From positions 496,615 to 560,614 of the forward strand of contig NZ_JACKVK010000011.1 in the NCBI RefSeq assembly GCF_025823185.1: a stretch of 64,000 nucleotides of DNA, read 5' to 3'. Below the pieces are notes generated by a model. That model was given only the letters and a program-made list of their open reading frames with translations, ran no database searches and had not been told where the DNA came from. This DNA is from Mycobacterium yunnanensis. Its GTDB lineage: Bacteria > Actinomycetota > Actinomycetes > Mycobacteriales > Mycobacteriaceae. The position numbers and the translations under genes were made by a program. This document shows, one piece after another, positions 34,809 through 42,516 of the stretch (position 1 is the stretch's first letter; each line of letters begins with the position of its first letter).

Positions 34809-34850
34809 ACGACGCCATGCCCGCCGCACTCGCGGCGGGCATGGCGTCGT
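34809..34850 (+). terminator. Strong hairpin terminator after sigB
   Basis: Two perfectly complementary 19-nt arms (34809-34827 and 34832-34850) enclose an ACTC loop, 18 nt after the sigB stop. It is very GC-rich and lacks a T-run, the I-shaped form described for mycobacteria. It separates sigB from ideR transcription. Confidence 0.85.
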
Positions 34851-34899
34851 TCATCGGGCGCACGGCCATGCTGCATCCCAGTTCAGGCGCCGTCACCGG

Positions 34900-34905
34900 T
34901 AGACT
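34900..34905 (+). promoter_or_regulatory. Candidate -10 element (TAGACT) of ideR
   Basis: TAGACT lies 23 nt upstream of the ideR ATG, leaving room for a short leader with the GGAGGG ribosome site (34917-34922). It falls between the sigB terminator and ideR, supporting an independent ideR transcript. No iron-box-like palindrome was seen here. Confidence 0.45.
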
Positions 34906-34928
34906 CGTCATGCAACGGAGGGCTGCGA

Positions 34929-35618
34929 ATGAACGACTTGATCGATACCACCGAGATGTACCTGCGCACCATCTACGACCTTGAAGAAGAGGGCGTGGTG
35001 CCGCTGCGGGCCCGGATCGCCGAACGCCTCGAGCAGAGTGGGCCCACCGTCAGTCAGACGGTGTCGCGAATGGAGCGTGACGGCCTGCTGCACGTGGCGG
35101 GTGACCGCCACCTCGAACTGACCGACAAGGGCCGTGCGCTGGCGGTGTCGGTGATGCGCAAGCACCGGCTCGCCGAGCGCCTGCTGGTCGACGTCATCGG
35201 GCTGCCCTGGGAAGAAGTGCACGCCGAGGCGTGCCGGTGGGAACACGTCATGAGCGAGGACGTCGAACGGCGCCTGGTTCAGGTGTTGGACAACCCGACC
35301 ACCTCTCCGTTCGGCAACCCCATCCCCGGACTCTCCGAACTCGGGGTCCCGATGTCCGACGCCGAGGACGTCAGTTTGGTGCGGCTCACCGAGCTGCCGA
35401 CGGGCTTCCCCGTCGCAGTCCGGGTCCGCCAGCTCACCGAGCACGTCCAGGGCGACGTCGAGCTCATCGCCCGGCTGAAGGACGCCGGCGTCGTGCCCGA
35501 CGCGAGGGTCACCGTGCAGGTCTCCGACCACGGCAGCGTGCTGATCGTCATCCCCGGACACGAGCAGGTCGAGCTGCCCCACCACATGGCCCACGCGGTT
35601 CGGGTCGAGAAGGTCTAG
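34929..35618 (+). CDS. ideR: Iron-dependent repressor IdeR
   Basis: A 229-residue DtxR-family repressor that binds Fe2+ and represses siderophore genes while activating iron storage. All metal ligands are in the canonical positions: His79, Glu83 and His98 for site 1, and Met10, Cys102, Glu105 and His106 for site 2. The winged helix (RIAERLEQSGPTVSQTVSRMERDGLL) is intact, and the SH3-like C-terminal domain starts near residue 150. It overlaps the convergent DUF4192 gene by 4 nt. Confidence 0.97.
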   Translation: MNDLIDTTEMYLRTIYDLEEEGVVPLRARIAERLEQSGPTVSQTVSRMERDGLLHVAGDRHLELTDKGRALAVSVMRKHRLAERLLVDVIGLPWEEVHAEACRWEHVMSEDVERRLVQVLDNPTTSPFGNPIPGLSELGVPMSDAEDVSLVRLTELPTGFPVAVRVRQLTEHVQGDVELIARLKDAGVVPDARVTVQVSDHGSVLIVIPGHEQVELPHHMAHAVRVEKV

Positions 35619-36661
35619 CCCGCGCGCTTGTCCACGTCCTGGCGTGGCGGCAACCGGACCCCGAGCCGCTTGGCCAATCGGTAGCCGGTCTGCGCGAGGT
35701 CACGGATCTGTTCGGGTCGCATGCCCGACTGCAGCGCTTGATCGAGCATGACCGCCATTCGATGGTTGGCGTCGCAGTTCAGTGCCGCCTCCAGCGACAC
35801 CCCCGCCAGTGGCCCGTCGCCGCGGGCGTAGGCCGAGAACGCCAGCAGAACAAGCGCTTCGACCCGCCACGGGTTGGGCAACGACCGCGCCATCATCGCC
35901 CACAGCGCCTCGGCGCGGTCGGCCTCCCGCCCCACGGCCAAGGCGTAGAGCGTGTCGCGGACACGGGTGTCGGTGATGGCGCAGCCCACGGCTGCGAGGT
36001 CCTCGTCGGCAGGCAGCATGCCCTCGGACAGCCCACGCGCCACGGCCAAGGCCTGTTCGACGTCGCGGCGAGCGTCGGCGTCGGGGCGTAGTTCGCCGTC
36101 GTGCTCGGCGTCCAGCAGCGACATCCGCAGGCTCTCGGCGCGGACCGGGTCGACCTCGACGACGGCCTGCACCTCGGTGCGGCGCGCATACAGGCGGCGC
36201 CCGTCGAGCACCGCGGCGGCCGCCATCGGCGAGGACATCGGGTCGTCGACCATGCCGGAATCCCCTGCACCGTCGGCGCGATGCCACTGCCCGCCGGCCT
36301 CCAGCCGATCCACCACGTAGGTGGCGAGCAGGTCGACGCCGCGGGCGGTCAACATCTCGTCGAGCACCAGAGCCCACCACCGATGGTCGTCGACGCACAT
36401 GCGGCATGCCGCGCCGTCTTCGTCGACGATCACGGCGACGGCCGCCGCCGATCCCCCCACCGCCGCCACCTCGACCATCTGGTCGAGCGGGTCGCTGAGG
36501 TCGTCGCTGAGGTCCACGCGCATGACGCAGCCCACGTGGCCGTCGTCGAAGGTGGCCAGGACCAGGGACCGCTCCGGTACGAAACCGAGGACGGCGGGAA
36601 GGGTGGCCAGCAGCGCGGCGGGTCGGCTCGGATGGAAGTCGAAGGTGCGATCAGTCGTCAT
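35615..36661 (-). CDS. DUF4192 family protein
   Basis: A 348-residue soluble protein found throughout actinobacteria. ALLATLPAVLGFVPERSLVLATF is the characteristic opening. Later segments include RVRDTLYALAVGREADRAEALWAMMAR and VEALVLLAFSAYARGDGPLAGVSLEAAL, which look like a helical repeat. No catalytic motif is visible. The ATG at 36661 was chosen because the family begins close before FxPSxPAALLATLP; the much longer frame upstream is antisense to sthA. Confidence 0.85.
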   Translation of the reverse strand: MTTDRTFDFHPSRPAALLATLPAVLGFVPERSLVLATFDDGHVGCVMRVDLSDDLSDPLDQMVEVAAVGGSAAAVAVIVDEDGAACRMCVDDHRWWALVLDEMLTARGVDLLATYVVDRLEAGGQWHRADGAGDSGMVDDPMSSPMAAAAVLDGRRLYARRTEVQAVVEVDPVRAESLRMSLLDAEHDGELRPDADARRDVEQALAVARGLSEGMLPADEDLAAVGCAITDTRVRDTLYALAVGREADRAEALWAMMARSLPNPWRVEALVLLAFSAYARGDGPLAGVSLEAALNCDANHRMAVMLDQALQSGMRPEQIRDLAQTGYRLAKRLGVRLPPRQDVDKRAG

Positions 36662-36853
36662 GGCACGAACCTCGCAGTCCCCACCGTCGGTCGCCGCGCT
36701 CCAGACGCGGTGGCGTGGGCAGGCTGTGGACGAAGCCGCGTCTGAGGATGAGACGCCGAGCGCGTCCGCACCACGCCAGTTGTTCACCTGACGTTGACGT
36801 ACCCGGCATGCAAGATGACACCGGGCGGCGTACACCTGTTCGTCATGGGTTCC

Positions 36854-38260
36854 ATGCAGGAATACGATCTCGTCGTCATCGGCTCCGGCCCCGGGGGGCA
36901 GAAGGCGGCCATCGCCGCGGCGAAGCTCGGCAAGTCCGTCGCCGTGGTCGAACGCGGTCTGATGCTCGGTGGCGTCTGCGTCAACACCGGCACCATCCCG
37001 TCCAAGACGCTGCGCGAGGCCGTCGTCTACCTCACCGGCATGAGCCAGCGCGAACTCTACGGCGCCAGCTACCGGGTCAAGGAGAAGATCACCCCGGCCG
37101 ATCTGCTGGCCCGCACCCAGCACGTCATCGGACGCGAGATCGACGTCGTGCGTTCGCAGTTGATGCGCAACCGCGTCGAGCTCTACGTCGGGCACGCGCG
37201 CTTCGTCGACGCCCACACCGTGCAGGTGGAGGATCCCAGCCGAGCGGAGAGCGTCTCGGTGTCCGGGCGCAACATCGTGATCGCCACCGGCACCAAGCCT
37301 CTGCGCCCCTCGGGCGTGGAGTTCGACGACTCCCGGGTACTGGACTCCGACGGGATCCTTGACCTGAAGACCATCCCGACGTCGATGGTCGTCGTCGGGG
37401 CCGGGGTGATCGGCATCGAATACGCGTCGATGTTCGCCGCACTGGGCACCAAGGTCACCGTGGTCGAGAAGCGGCCCACCATGCTCGACTTCTGCGACCC
37501 CGAGATCGTCGAGGCCCTGCGCTTTCACCTGCGCGATCTCGCGGTCACCTTCCGCTTCGGCGAGGAGGTGACCGGGGTGGACGTCGGCTCCACGGGCACC
37601 GTCACCACGCTGGCCAGCGGCAAGCAGATCCCGGCGGAGACCGTGATGTACTCCGCCGGCAGGCAAGGTCAGACCGAGCACCTCGACCTGGCTGCCGCCG
37701 GGCTCGAGGCCGACGCGCGGGGCCGGATCTTCGTCGACGACGACTACCAAACCAAGGTCGACCACATCTACGCCGTCGGCGACGTGATCGGTTTCCCCGC
37801 GCTGGCCGCCACGTCGATGGACCAGGGCAGGCTGGCGGCCTATCACGCGTTCGGCGAGCCGGCACACGCGATGACCGAGTTGCAGCCGATCGGCATCTAC
37901 TCCATTCCGGAGGTGTCCTACGTCGGGGCCAGCGAGGTCGACCTGACCAAGGATTCGATTCCCTACGAGGTCGGCGTGTCCCGCTACCGGGAGCTGGCCC
38001 GCGGTCAAATCGCCGGCGACTCCTACGGCATGCTCAAACTGCTGGTCTCCACCGAGGACCTCAAGTTGCTCGGCGTCCACATCTTCGGCACCAACGCCAC
38101 CGAGATGGTGCACATCGGCCAAGCGGTGATGGGCTGCGGCGGCACGGTCGAATACCTCGTCGACGCCGTGTTCAACTATCCGACGTTCTCCGAGGCCTAC
38201 AAGGTCGCCGCGTTGGACGTGATGAACAAGCTGCGCGCACTGAGCCAGTTCAAGGCCTGA
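36854..38260 (+). CDS. sthA: Soluble pyridine nucleotide transhydrogenase
   Basis: A 468-residue flavoprotein of the pyridine nucleotide-disulfide oxidoreductase family that transfers hydride between NADPH and NAD+. The FAD motif is VVIGSGPGGQKAAIAAAKLG and the NAD(P) motif VVGAGVIGIEYASMFAALG. In place of the redox CxxxxC there is VCVNTGTIPSK, with the second Cys replaced by Thr, as in SthA. GRIFVDDDYQTKVDHIYAVGDV is the second FAD motif. The ATG at 36854 matches the M. tuberculosis N-terminus; 36845 is an alternative. Confidence 0.95.
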   Translation: MQEYDLVVIGSGPGGQKAAIAAAKLGKSVAVVERGLMLGGVCVNTGTIPSKTLREAVVYLTGMSQRELYGASYRVKEKITPADLLARTQHVIGREIDVVRSQLMRNRVELYVGHARFVDAHTVQVEDPSRAESVSVSGRNIVIATGTKPLRPSGVEFDDSRVLDSDGILDLKTIPTSMVVVGAGVIGIEYASMFAALGTKVTVVEKRPTMLDFCDPEIVEALRFHLRDLAVTFRFGEEVTGVDVGSTGTVTTLASGKQIPAETVMYSAGRQGQTEHLDLAAAGLEADARGRIFVDDDYQTKVDHIYAVGDVIGFPALAATSMDQGRLAAYHAFGEPAHAMTELQPIGIYSIPEVSYVGASEVDLTKDSIPYEVGVSRYRELARGQIAGDSYGMLKLLVSTEDLKLLGVHIFGTNATEMVHIGQAVMGCGGTVEYLVDAVFNYPTFSEAYKVAALDVMNKLRALSQFKA

Positions 38261-39061
38261 TCAGCAGCCGTCCACGAAGGCCGAGGGGGCGTCGTCGGCC
38301 GGTCCCGCCGCCTCGGCCCGGCGTAGCAGGTCGACTACCGCGTCGCCGAAAGGCGGTGTGTAGGAGACGGTTTCGTCGCACCCACCGCCGTCCAGGCCGC
38401 CGGTGACGCCGACGACGGTGCTACCCGCCAACCACGGCGACCCACTGGTGCCGTCGACCAGGCCGGCGCACCGGATCTCCGGATACCCCCGGTCCATCGC
38501 GACGCGGGCGGTGCACCCGACCGGCGATCCCCCGACGCCAAGCCCGTAGCCCGTCACGGCGACGTCGGTGCCCGCGTCCGGGCTCGACCCCAGGGCCAGA
38601 CCGCCACCGACCGAGCTCTCGACCGACGCGTCGTCCGTCCGGCTGACGCGGGCGACGGCGAAGTCGGCTCGCGGATCCTGCGTCGCCATCCAACGCGGGT
38701 CGAGGTACACCGCGTCGACGTGCCAGAACTCCTGCGGGGCCGCACTGTCGACGAAGGCCGGCACGAACCATCCCTCCATTCCCCCGGCCAGGCAATGCGC
38801 GGCGGTCAAGATGAGGTCCGCCGTGGTGGAGTGCACCACCGACGCCGAACACGTGTGCAGCGACTGACCGCCGAGGAAGATCGCCCCCACCCGGGGGTTG
38901 GGTGATTGCGGCACGGCCGTGACGGTCGCCGCCACCGTCGGCGTCCGTGCGGTGGCCGCCGCCGCCGAGGTTGCCGTGGTTCGCGGCGCCGGCCCCGGCT
39001 GACCACACGCGGCCGCCAGAACCACCGCGGCGGCGAACGGAACGAACCTGGCGTGACGCAT
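38261..39061 (-). CDS. Putative lipoprotein trypsin-like serine protease
   Basis: A 266-residue S1-type protease fold. The signal peptide ends LAAACG with lipid-attachment Cys19, then a Thr/Ala-rich linker runs to about residue 50. The catalytic triad candidates are His89 in LTAAHC, Asp133 in ADFAVARV and Ser206 in DGTSGSPW. Cys71/Cys90 and Cys183/Cys198 fit conserved disulfides. It is probably anchored on the outer face of the membrane; the substrate is unknown. It ends immediately next to sthA (convergent, no gap). Confidence 0.82.
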   Translation of the reverse strand: MRHARFVPFAAAVVLAAACGQPGPAPRTTATSAAAATARTPTVAATVTAVPQSPNPRVGAIFLGGQSLHTCSASVVHSTTADLILTAAHCLAGGMEGWFVPAFVDSAAPQEFWHVDAVYLDPRWMATQDPRADFAVARVSRTDDASVESSVGGGLALGSSPDAGTDVAVTGYGLGVGGSPVGCTARVAMDRGYPEIRCAGLVDGTSGSPWLAGSTVVGVTGGLDGGGCDETVSYTPPFGDAVVDLLRRAEAAGPADDAPSAFVDGC

Positions 39062-39209
39062 GATCGTCTGATCTTGCCCGATGAAACCGATTGGGGCCTG
39101 GGCTGGCGGAATGGCTCCGCCGGCGCCGGGTGTTCGACTCATCAGAGGGGCCGCACTGGCAAGATCCGCAACGTGCGGGACACTAGAGGTCACGAGGAGG
39201 CGAGGCGGC

Positions 39210-40193
39210 ATGGCTGATCACCCAGGCGATCCGGGGCAGCACTACCAACCAGAGCAGACGGGCATCTACGAGCTGGAGTTCCCCGCTCCGCAGCTGTCGT
39301 CGGAGGACGGCCGCGGACCGGTGATGATCCACGCACTGGAAGGGTTCTCCGACGCCGGTCACGTGATCAAGATCGCCGCGGCGCACCTGAAGGACTCCCT
39401 GGACACCGAACTGGTCGCCTCGTTCGCGATCGACGAGTTGCTGGATTACCGCTCCCGGCGTCCTTTGATGACGTTCAAGACCGACCACTTCACCCACTAC
39501 GACGATCCCGAGTTGAATCTCTACGCGCTGCACGACAGCGTGGGCACGCCGTTCCTGCTGCTCGCCGGCATGGAGCCGGACTTGCGGTGGGAACGCTTCA
39601 TCACGGCGGTGCGGTTGCTGGCCGAGCGTCTCGGGGTGCGCCAGGTCATCGGCCTCGGCACGATACCGATGGCCGTTCCGCACACGAGGCCGATCAGCAT
39701 GACGGCGCACGGCACCGACGAGGACCTGATCGCCGAGCACCAACCGTGGGTGGGCGAGGTTCAGGTGCCAGCCAGTGTGTCCAACCTGCTCGAATACCGG
39801 ATGACCCAGCACGGTCACGACGCCATGGGTTACACCGTGCACGTGCCGCACTACCTGGCCCAGACGGATTACCCACCGGCGGCCGAGGCCCTGCTGGCAC
39901 AGGTTGCCAAGACTGCGTCGCTGCGTCTGCCGTTGGGGCCGCTCACCGAAGCGGGCCGGGAGGTGCACGCCAAGATCGACGAGCAGGTCTCGACGAGCGA
40001 AGAGGTCGCTCAAGTGGTGACCGCGCTGGAGCGACAGTACGATGCGTTCGTTGCTGCCCAAGAGAACCGATCCCTGCTGGCGCGCGACGAGGACCTGCCC
40101 AGTGGCGAGGAACTCGGCGCCGAATTCGAACGGTTCCTCGCCGAGCAGACCGGAGACGACTCCCCGGGCGGTGACGGAGAGAGCAGGTCCTGA
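39210..40193 (+). CDS. PAC2 (proteasome assembly chaperone 2)-family protein
   Basis: A 327-residue protein. PVMIHALEGFSDAGHVIKIAAAHL, DELLDYRSRRPLMTF and ALHDSVGTPFLLLAGMEPDLRWERF are PAC2 signatures. The C-terminal 60 residues are acidic and helical (ERQYDAFVAAQENRSLLARDED). The role in bacteria is not established. The ATG at 39210 has GAGGAGGCGAGG upstream; an in-frame ATG at 39081 would place the start inside the divergent protease promoter. Rv2714 position, followed by a hairpin. Confidence 0.85.
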   Translation: MADHPGDPGQHYQPEQTGIYELEFPAPQLSSEDGRGPVMIHALEGFSDAGHVIKIAAAHLKDSLDTELVASFAIDELLDYRSRRPLMTFKTDHFTHYDDPELNLYALHDSVGTPFLLLAGMEPDLRWERFITAVRLLAERLGVRQVIGLGTIPMAVPHTRPISMTAHGTDEDLIAEHQPWVGEVQVPASVSNLLEYRMTQHGHDAMGYTVHVPHYLAQTDYPPAAEALLAQVAKTASLRLPLGPLTEAGREVHAKIDEQVSTSEEVAQVVTALERQYDAFVAAQENRSLLARDEDLPSGEELGAEFERFLAEQTGDDSPGGDGESRS

Positions 40194-40200
40194 TCGGCCG

Positions 40201-40220
40201 CCCGACCGTCACCGGTCGGG
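40201..40220 (+). terminator. Hairpin between the PAC2 gene and the hydrolase gene
   Basis: CCCGACCG and CGGTCGGG form a perfect 8-bp stem around TCAC, 7 nt after the PAC2 stop. No U-tract is present. It may attenuate rather than fully terminate, since the next gene starts 27 nt further on. Confidence 0.5.
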
Positions 40221-40247
40221 CCGGCCCCGACGACGAAGTTGGTGATC

Positions 40248-41270
40248 GTGACGGAGCGAAAGCCCAATCTACGACCCGTGCGCGAGCTCACTCCGACGCT
40301 GCACTACAAGACCATTCACGGCTACCGGCGCGCCTACCGGATTGCCGGTTCCGGACCGGTGATCCTGCTCATCCACGGCATCGGCGACAACTCCACGACG
40401 TGGAGCACGGTGCAGTCCAAGCTCGCGCAACGCTTCACCGTCATCGCGCCCGACCTTCTCGGTCACGGCAAGTCCGACAAGCCGCGCGCCGACTACTCGG
40501 TGGCGGCGTATGCCAACGGGATGCGCGACCTCCTGAGCGTTCTGGGCGTCGAGCGAGTCACGGTGGTCGGCCACTCCCTCGGTGGTGGCGTGGCGATGCA
40601 GTTCGCCTACCAGTTCCCGCAACTGGTGGACCGGCTGATCCTGGTGGGCGCCGGCGGGGTGACCAAGGACGTCAACGTGGCGTTGCGCATCGCGTCGCTC
40701 CCCCTCGGCACCGAGGCGCTGGCCTTGCTGCGACTCCCGCTCGTGCTGCCCGCCCTTCAGTTGGTCGGACGCCTCGGTGGTCCGCTGCTCGGGTCGACGG
40801 GCGTCGGCCGCGACGTTCCGGACATGCTGCGGATCCTGGCCGACCTACCCGAGCCCACGGCCTCGTCGGCGTTCGCCAGGACATTGCGCGCGGTGGTGGA
40901 CTGGCGGGGGCAGGTGGTCACCATGCTCGACCGATGTTATTTGACCGAATCCGTTCCCGTGCAACTGATTTGGGGTTCACAGGACTCGGTGATCCCGGTC
41001 AGCCACGCCCGCATGGCACACACCGCGATGCCGGGGGCGCAGCTCGAGGTCTTCGAAGGGTCCGGCCACTTCCCCTTCCACGACGACCCCGATCGCTTCG
41101 TCGAGGTGGTGGAGAAGTTCATCGGGTCGACCGACCCGGCCGTGTACGACCAAGAGGCGCTGCGCGATCTGTTGCGCGCCGGGGTCAGCGAAGATGGTCT
41201 GACCGGATCGATCGACACGCGCGTGGCCGTACTCGACGCGCTGGGCGCCGACGAGCGCAGCGCTACCTGA
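40248..41270 (+). CDS. Alpha/beta hydrolase (Rv2715 type)
   Basis: A 340-residue hydrolase. VILLIHGIGDNSTTW is the oxyanion region. The nucleophile elbow is VVGHSLGGGVAMQFAYQFP (Ser in GHSLG), the acid candidate is in LIWGSQDSVIPVSH, and the His is in FEGSGHFPFHDDP. It resembles serine esterases and C-C-bond hydrolases. The substrate is unknown. The GTG at 40248 (VTERKPN) aligns with the M. tuberculosis start MTERK. The preceding PAC2 gene is co-directional. Confidence 0.85.
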   Translation: MTERKPNLRPVRELTPTLHYKTIHGYRRAYRIAGSGPVILLIHGIGDNSTTWSTVQSKLAQRFTVIAPDLLGHGKSDKPRADYSVAAYANGMRDLLSVLGVERVTVVGHSLGGGVAMQFAYQFPQLVDRLILVGAGGVTKDVNVALRIASLPLGTEALALLRLPLVLPALQLVGRLGGPLLGSTGVGRDVPDMLRILADLPEPTASSAFARTLRAVVDWRGQVVTMLDRCYLTESVPVQLIWGSQDSVIPVSHARMAHTAMPGAQLEVFEGSGHFPFHDDPDRFVEVVEKFIGSTDPAVYDQEALRDLLRAGVSEDGLTGSIDTRVAVLDALGADERSAT

Positions 41271-41313
41271 CCTGCGCGCGGACGTGGTCCGGGTCCTCGC
41301 CGGCGTCGCCGCC

Positions 41314-41775
41314 TCAGGTCGACGCCACGCCCCGGTGGGCGCGCAGCGCTTCGATCTCGCGCTCGAAGTCGGCCGCCGACGAGAACGACCGGTAGACAGA
41401 GGCGAACCGTAGATAGGCCACCTCGTCGAGGTCGCGCAGCGGGCCGAGAATGGCCAAACCCACCTCGTTGCTGGGGATCTCCGGCGAGCCGGCCGCCCGC
41501 ACGGCGTCCTCGACCTGCTGAGCCAGCAGGTTCAGCGCGTCGTCGTCGACGTCGCGGCCCTGACAGGCGCGCCGCACACCCTTGATCACCTTCTCGCGGC
41601 TGAACGGTTCGGTGACGCCGCTGCGCTTGACGACGGCCAAGACCGCGGTTTCGACGGTGGTGAATCGGCGGCCACACTCGGGGCACGAGCGGCGGCGACG
41701 AATCGCCTGGCCTTCATCGGCCTCACGGGAGTCCACCACCCGCGAGTCGGGGTGACGGCAGAACGGACAGTGCAC
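41314..41775 (-). CDS. nrdR: Transcriptional repressor NrdR
   Basis: A 153-residue repressor of ribonucleotide reductase genes. The zinc ribbon has Cys3, Cys6, Cys31 and Cys34. It is followed by RRFTTVE and an ATP-cone domain (about residues 46-136) that binds ATP/dATP. The GTG at 41775 (VHCPFC) was chosen because NrdR begins MxCPxC and AAGGAG lies upstream; the longer frame adds 40 implausible residues. It is co-directional with chiZ. Confidence 0.95.
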   Translation of the reverse strand: MHCPFCRHPDSRVVDSREADEGQAIRRRRSCPECGRRFTTVETAVLAVVKRSGVTEPFSREKVIKGVRRACQGRDVDDDALNLLAQQVEDAVRAAGSPEIPSNEVGLAILGPLRDLDEVAYLRFASVYRSFSSAADFEREIEALRAHRGVAST

Positions 41776-41860
41776 TTCCGCTCCTTCGCCGCACGTACTT
41801 ACTCCGGTCGCATACGAGCGTACCGTTGCACGGCAGTGATATTGACGGCGCATGCCGGGA

Positions 41861-42316
41861 TCACCCCACCGGCGCGATGAGGGTCTGCCCCGCATCCACT
41901 GCCGCGGTCTTCAATTCGTTGAGGTCGCGAATCTCGTCGACGACCGCCCCCACGGAGGCGTCGGGGGCGATGCGCTGAGCGAGCTGCTCCAGCGATTCGC
42001 CGGCCTGCACCTGCACCACGGCCAGGCGCGGCGGCGTGCCTGCGGGCGACGCCGGAGTCGCCATCTCGGCGACCAGCCCGAGCCACACCGTGATCGCGGC
42101 CGCGACGAGGGCCAGCAGGACGGTGGCGAGCGGGGTCACCTTCTTGCGGCGGTGCGAGGCCCGCGACATCAGGACGCCGGTGCCGCGATGACCGATTGGC
42201 GTACCTGCGGGCCGCTGCGGTCGAGGACCCCGGCGCGCACCGGGCGAGGTGCGCCGCACCGGCCGCATGGGCCGCACGACGAGGTCGGTGGGGTCTTCTC
42301 GGGTGATGATCGTCAT
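41861..42316 (-). CDS. chiZ: SOS-induced LysM cell-division regulator/hydrolase ChiZ
   Basis: A 151-residue single-pass protein. A long basic, disordered cytosolic N-terminus (about residues 1-60) precedes a transmembrane helix near 62-84 (VTPLATVLLALVAAAITVWLGLVAEM). An extracytoplasmic LysM-like domain ends the protein (AVVQVQAGESLEQLAQRIAP...GQTLIAP). M. tuberculosis Rv2719c is damage-induced, binds division proteins and has been reported to hydrolyse cell wall. The GGAAAGG ribosome site is good. Three SOS-box-like palindromes lie upstream. Confidence 0.88.
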   Translation of the reverse strand: MTIITREDPTDLVVRPMRPVRRTSPGARRGPRPQRPAGTPIGHRGTGVLMSRASHRRKKVTPLATVLLALVAAAITVWLGLVAEMATPASPAGTPPRLAVVQVQAGESLEQLAQRIAPDASVGAVVDEIRDLNELKTAAVDAGQTLIAPVG

Positions 42317-42343
42317 CTCGCGGGCCTTTCCAGTGGTCTCGAT

Positions 42344-42359
42344 TCGCTTGCGTGTTCGA
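42344..42359. promoter_or_regulatory. SOS-box-like half palindrome upstream of chiZ
   Basis: TCGCTT-GCGT-GTTCGA keeps one perfect half of the mycobacterial SOS box TCGAAC-N4-GTTCGA. The other half matches 3 of 6 bases. Alone it would be weak; it is notable as part of an array with 20-23 bp spacing. Confidence 0.3.
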
Positions 42360-42365
42360 ATGCTA
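42360..42365 (-). promoter_or_regulatory. Candidate -10 element (TAGCAT) of chiZ
   Basis: On the minus strand TAGCAT lies about 44 nt upstream of the chiZ ATG and between the first two SOS-box-like sites. LexA bound on either side would cover the -10 and spacer. No clear -35 hexamer is present. Confidence 0.4.
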
Positions 42366-42366
42366 A

Positions 42367-42382
42367 TCGCTCACGTGTTCGA
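42367..42382. promoter_or_regulatory. LexA (SOS) box upstream of chiZ
   Basis: TCGCTC-ACGT-GTTCGA matches the consensus TCGAAC-N4-GTTCGA at 10 of 12 positions, with one perfect half. It falls in the spacer of the predicted chiZ promoter. Confidence 0.55.
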
Positions 42383-42386
42383 TTAC

Positions 42387-42402
42387 TAGAACACGTGATC
42401 GA
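42387..42402. promoter_or_regulatory. LexA (SOS) box upstream of chiZ, -35 side
   Basis: TAGAAC-ACGT-GATCGA matches the SOS consensus at 10 of 12 positions, with the same ACGT centre as the neighbouring box 20 bp away. It covers the -35 side of the predicted chiZ promoter. Confidence 0.5.
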
Positions 42403-42468
42403 ACTGTTGCACACCGTAGCGGGACCCACCGACACGTCCGGTCCACCAAGAAACGAACGCGACACGCC

Positions 42469-42484
42469 TCGAACACATGTTTGA
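42469..42484. promoter_or_regulatory. LexA (SOS) box of lexA
   Basis: TCGAAC-ACAT-GTTTGA matches the mycobacterial SOS consensus at 11 of 12 positions. To my knowledge the same 16-mer controls lexA in M. tuberculosis. It overlaps the -35 hexamer of the lexA promoter, giving direct autorepression. Confidence 0.88.
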
Positions 42485-42509
42485 TTCCGAGCGTCGGGGA
42501 GACTACATT
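42481..42509 (+). promoter_or_regulatory. lexA promoter (TTGATT-17-TACATT)
   Basis: TTGATT (42481-42486) and TACATT (42504-42509) are 17 bp apart. The predicted start point coincides with the A of the lexA ATG at 42517, so the mRNA should be leaderless. The -35 overlaps the SOS box by four bases. Confidence 0.7.
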
Positions 42510-42516
42510 CGGCGCC

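Noticed and set aside
34851..34928. Iron box for IdeR autoregulation
   Set aside because: No TTAGGNTAGNCTNNCCTAA-like palindrome is present in the ideR promoter region.
36101..36791. Open frames opposite the DUF4192 gene
   Set aside because: The compositional bias is that of the reverse complement. No start context or motif is seen.
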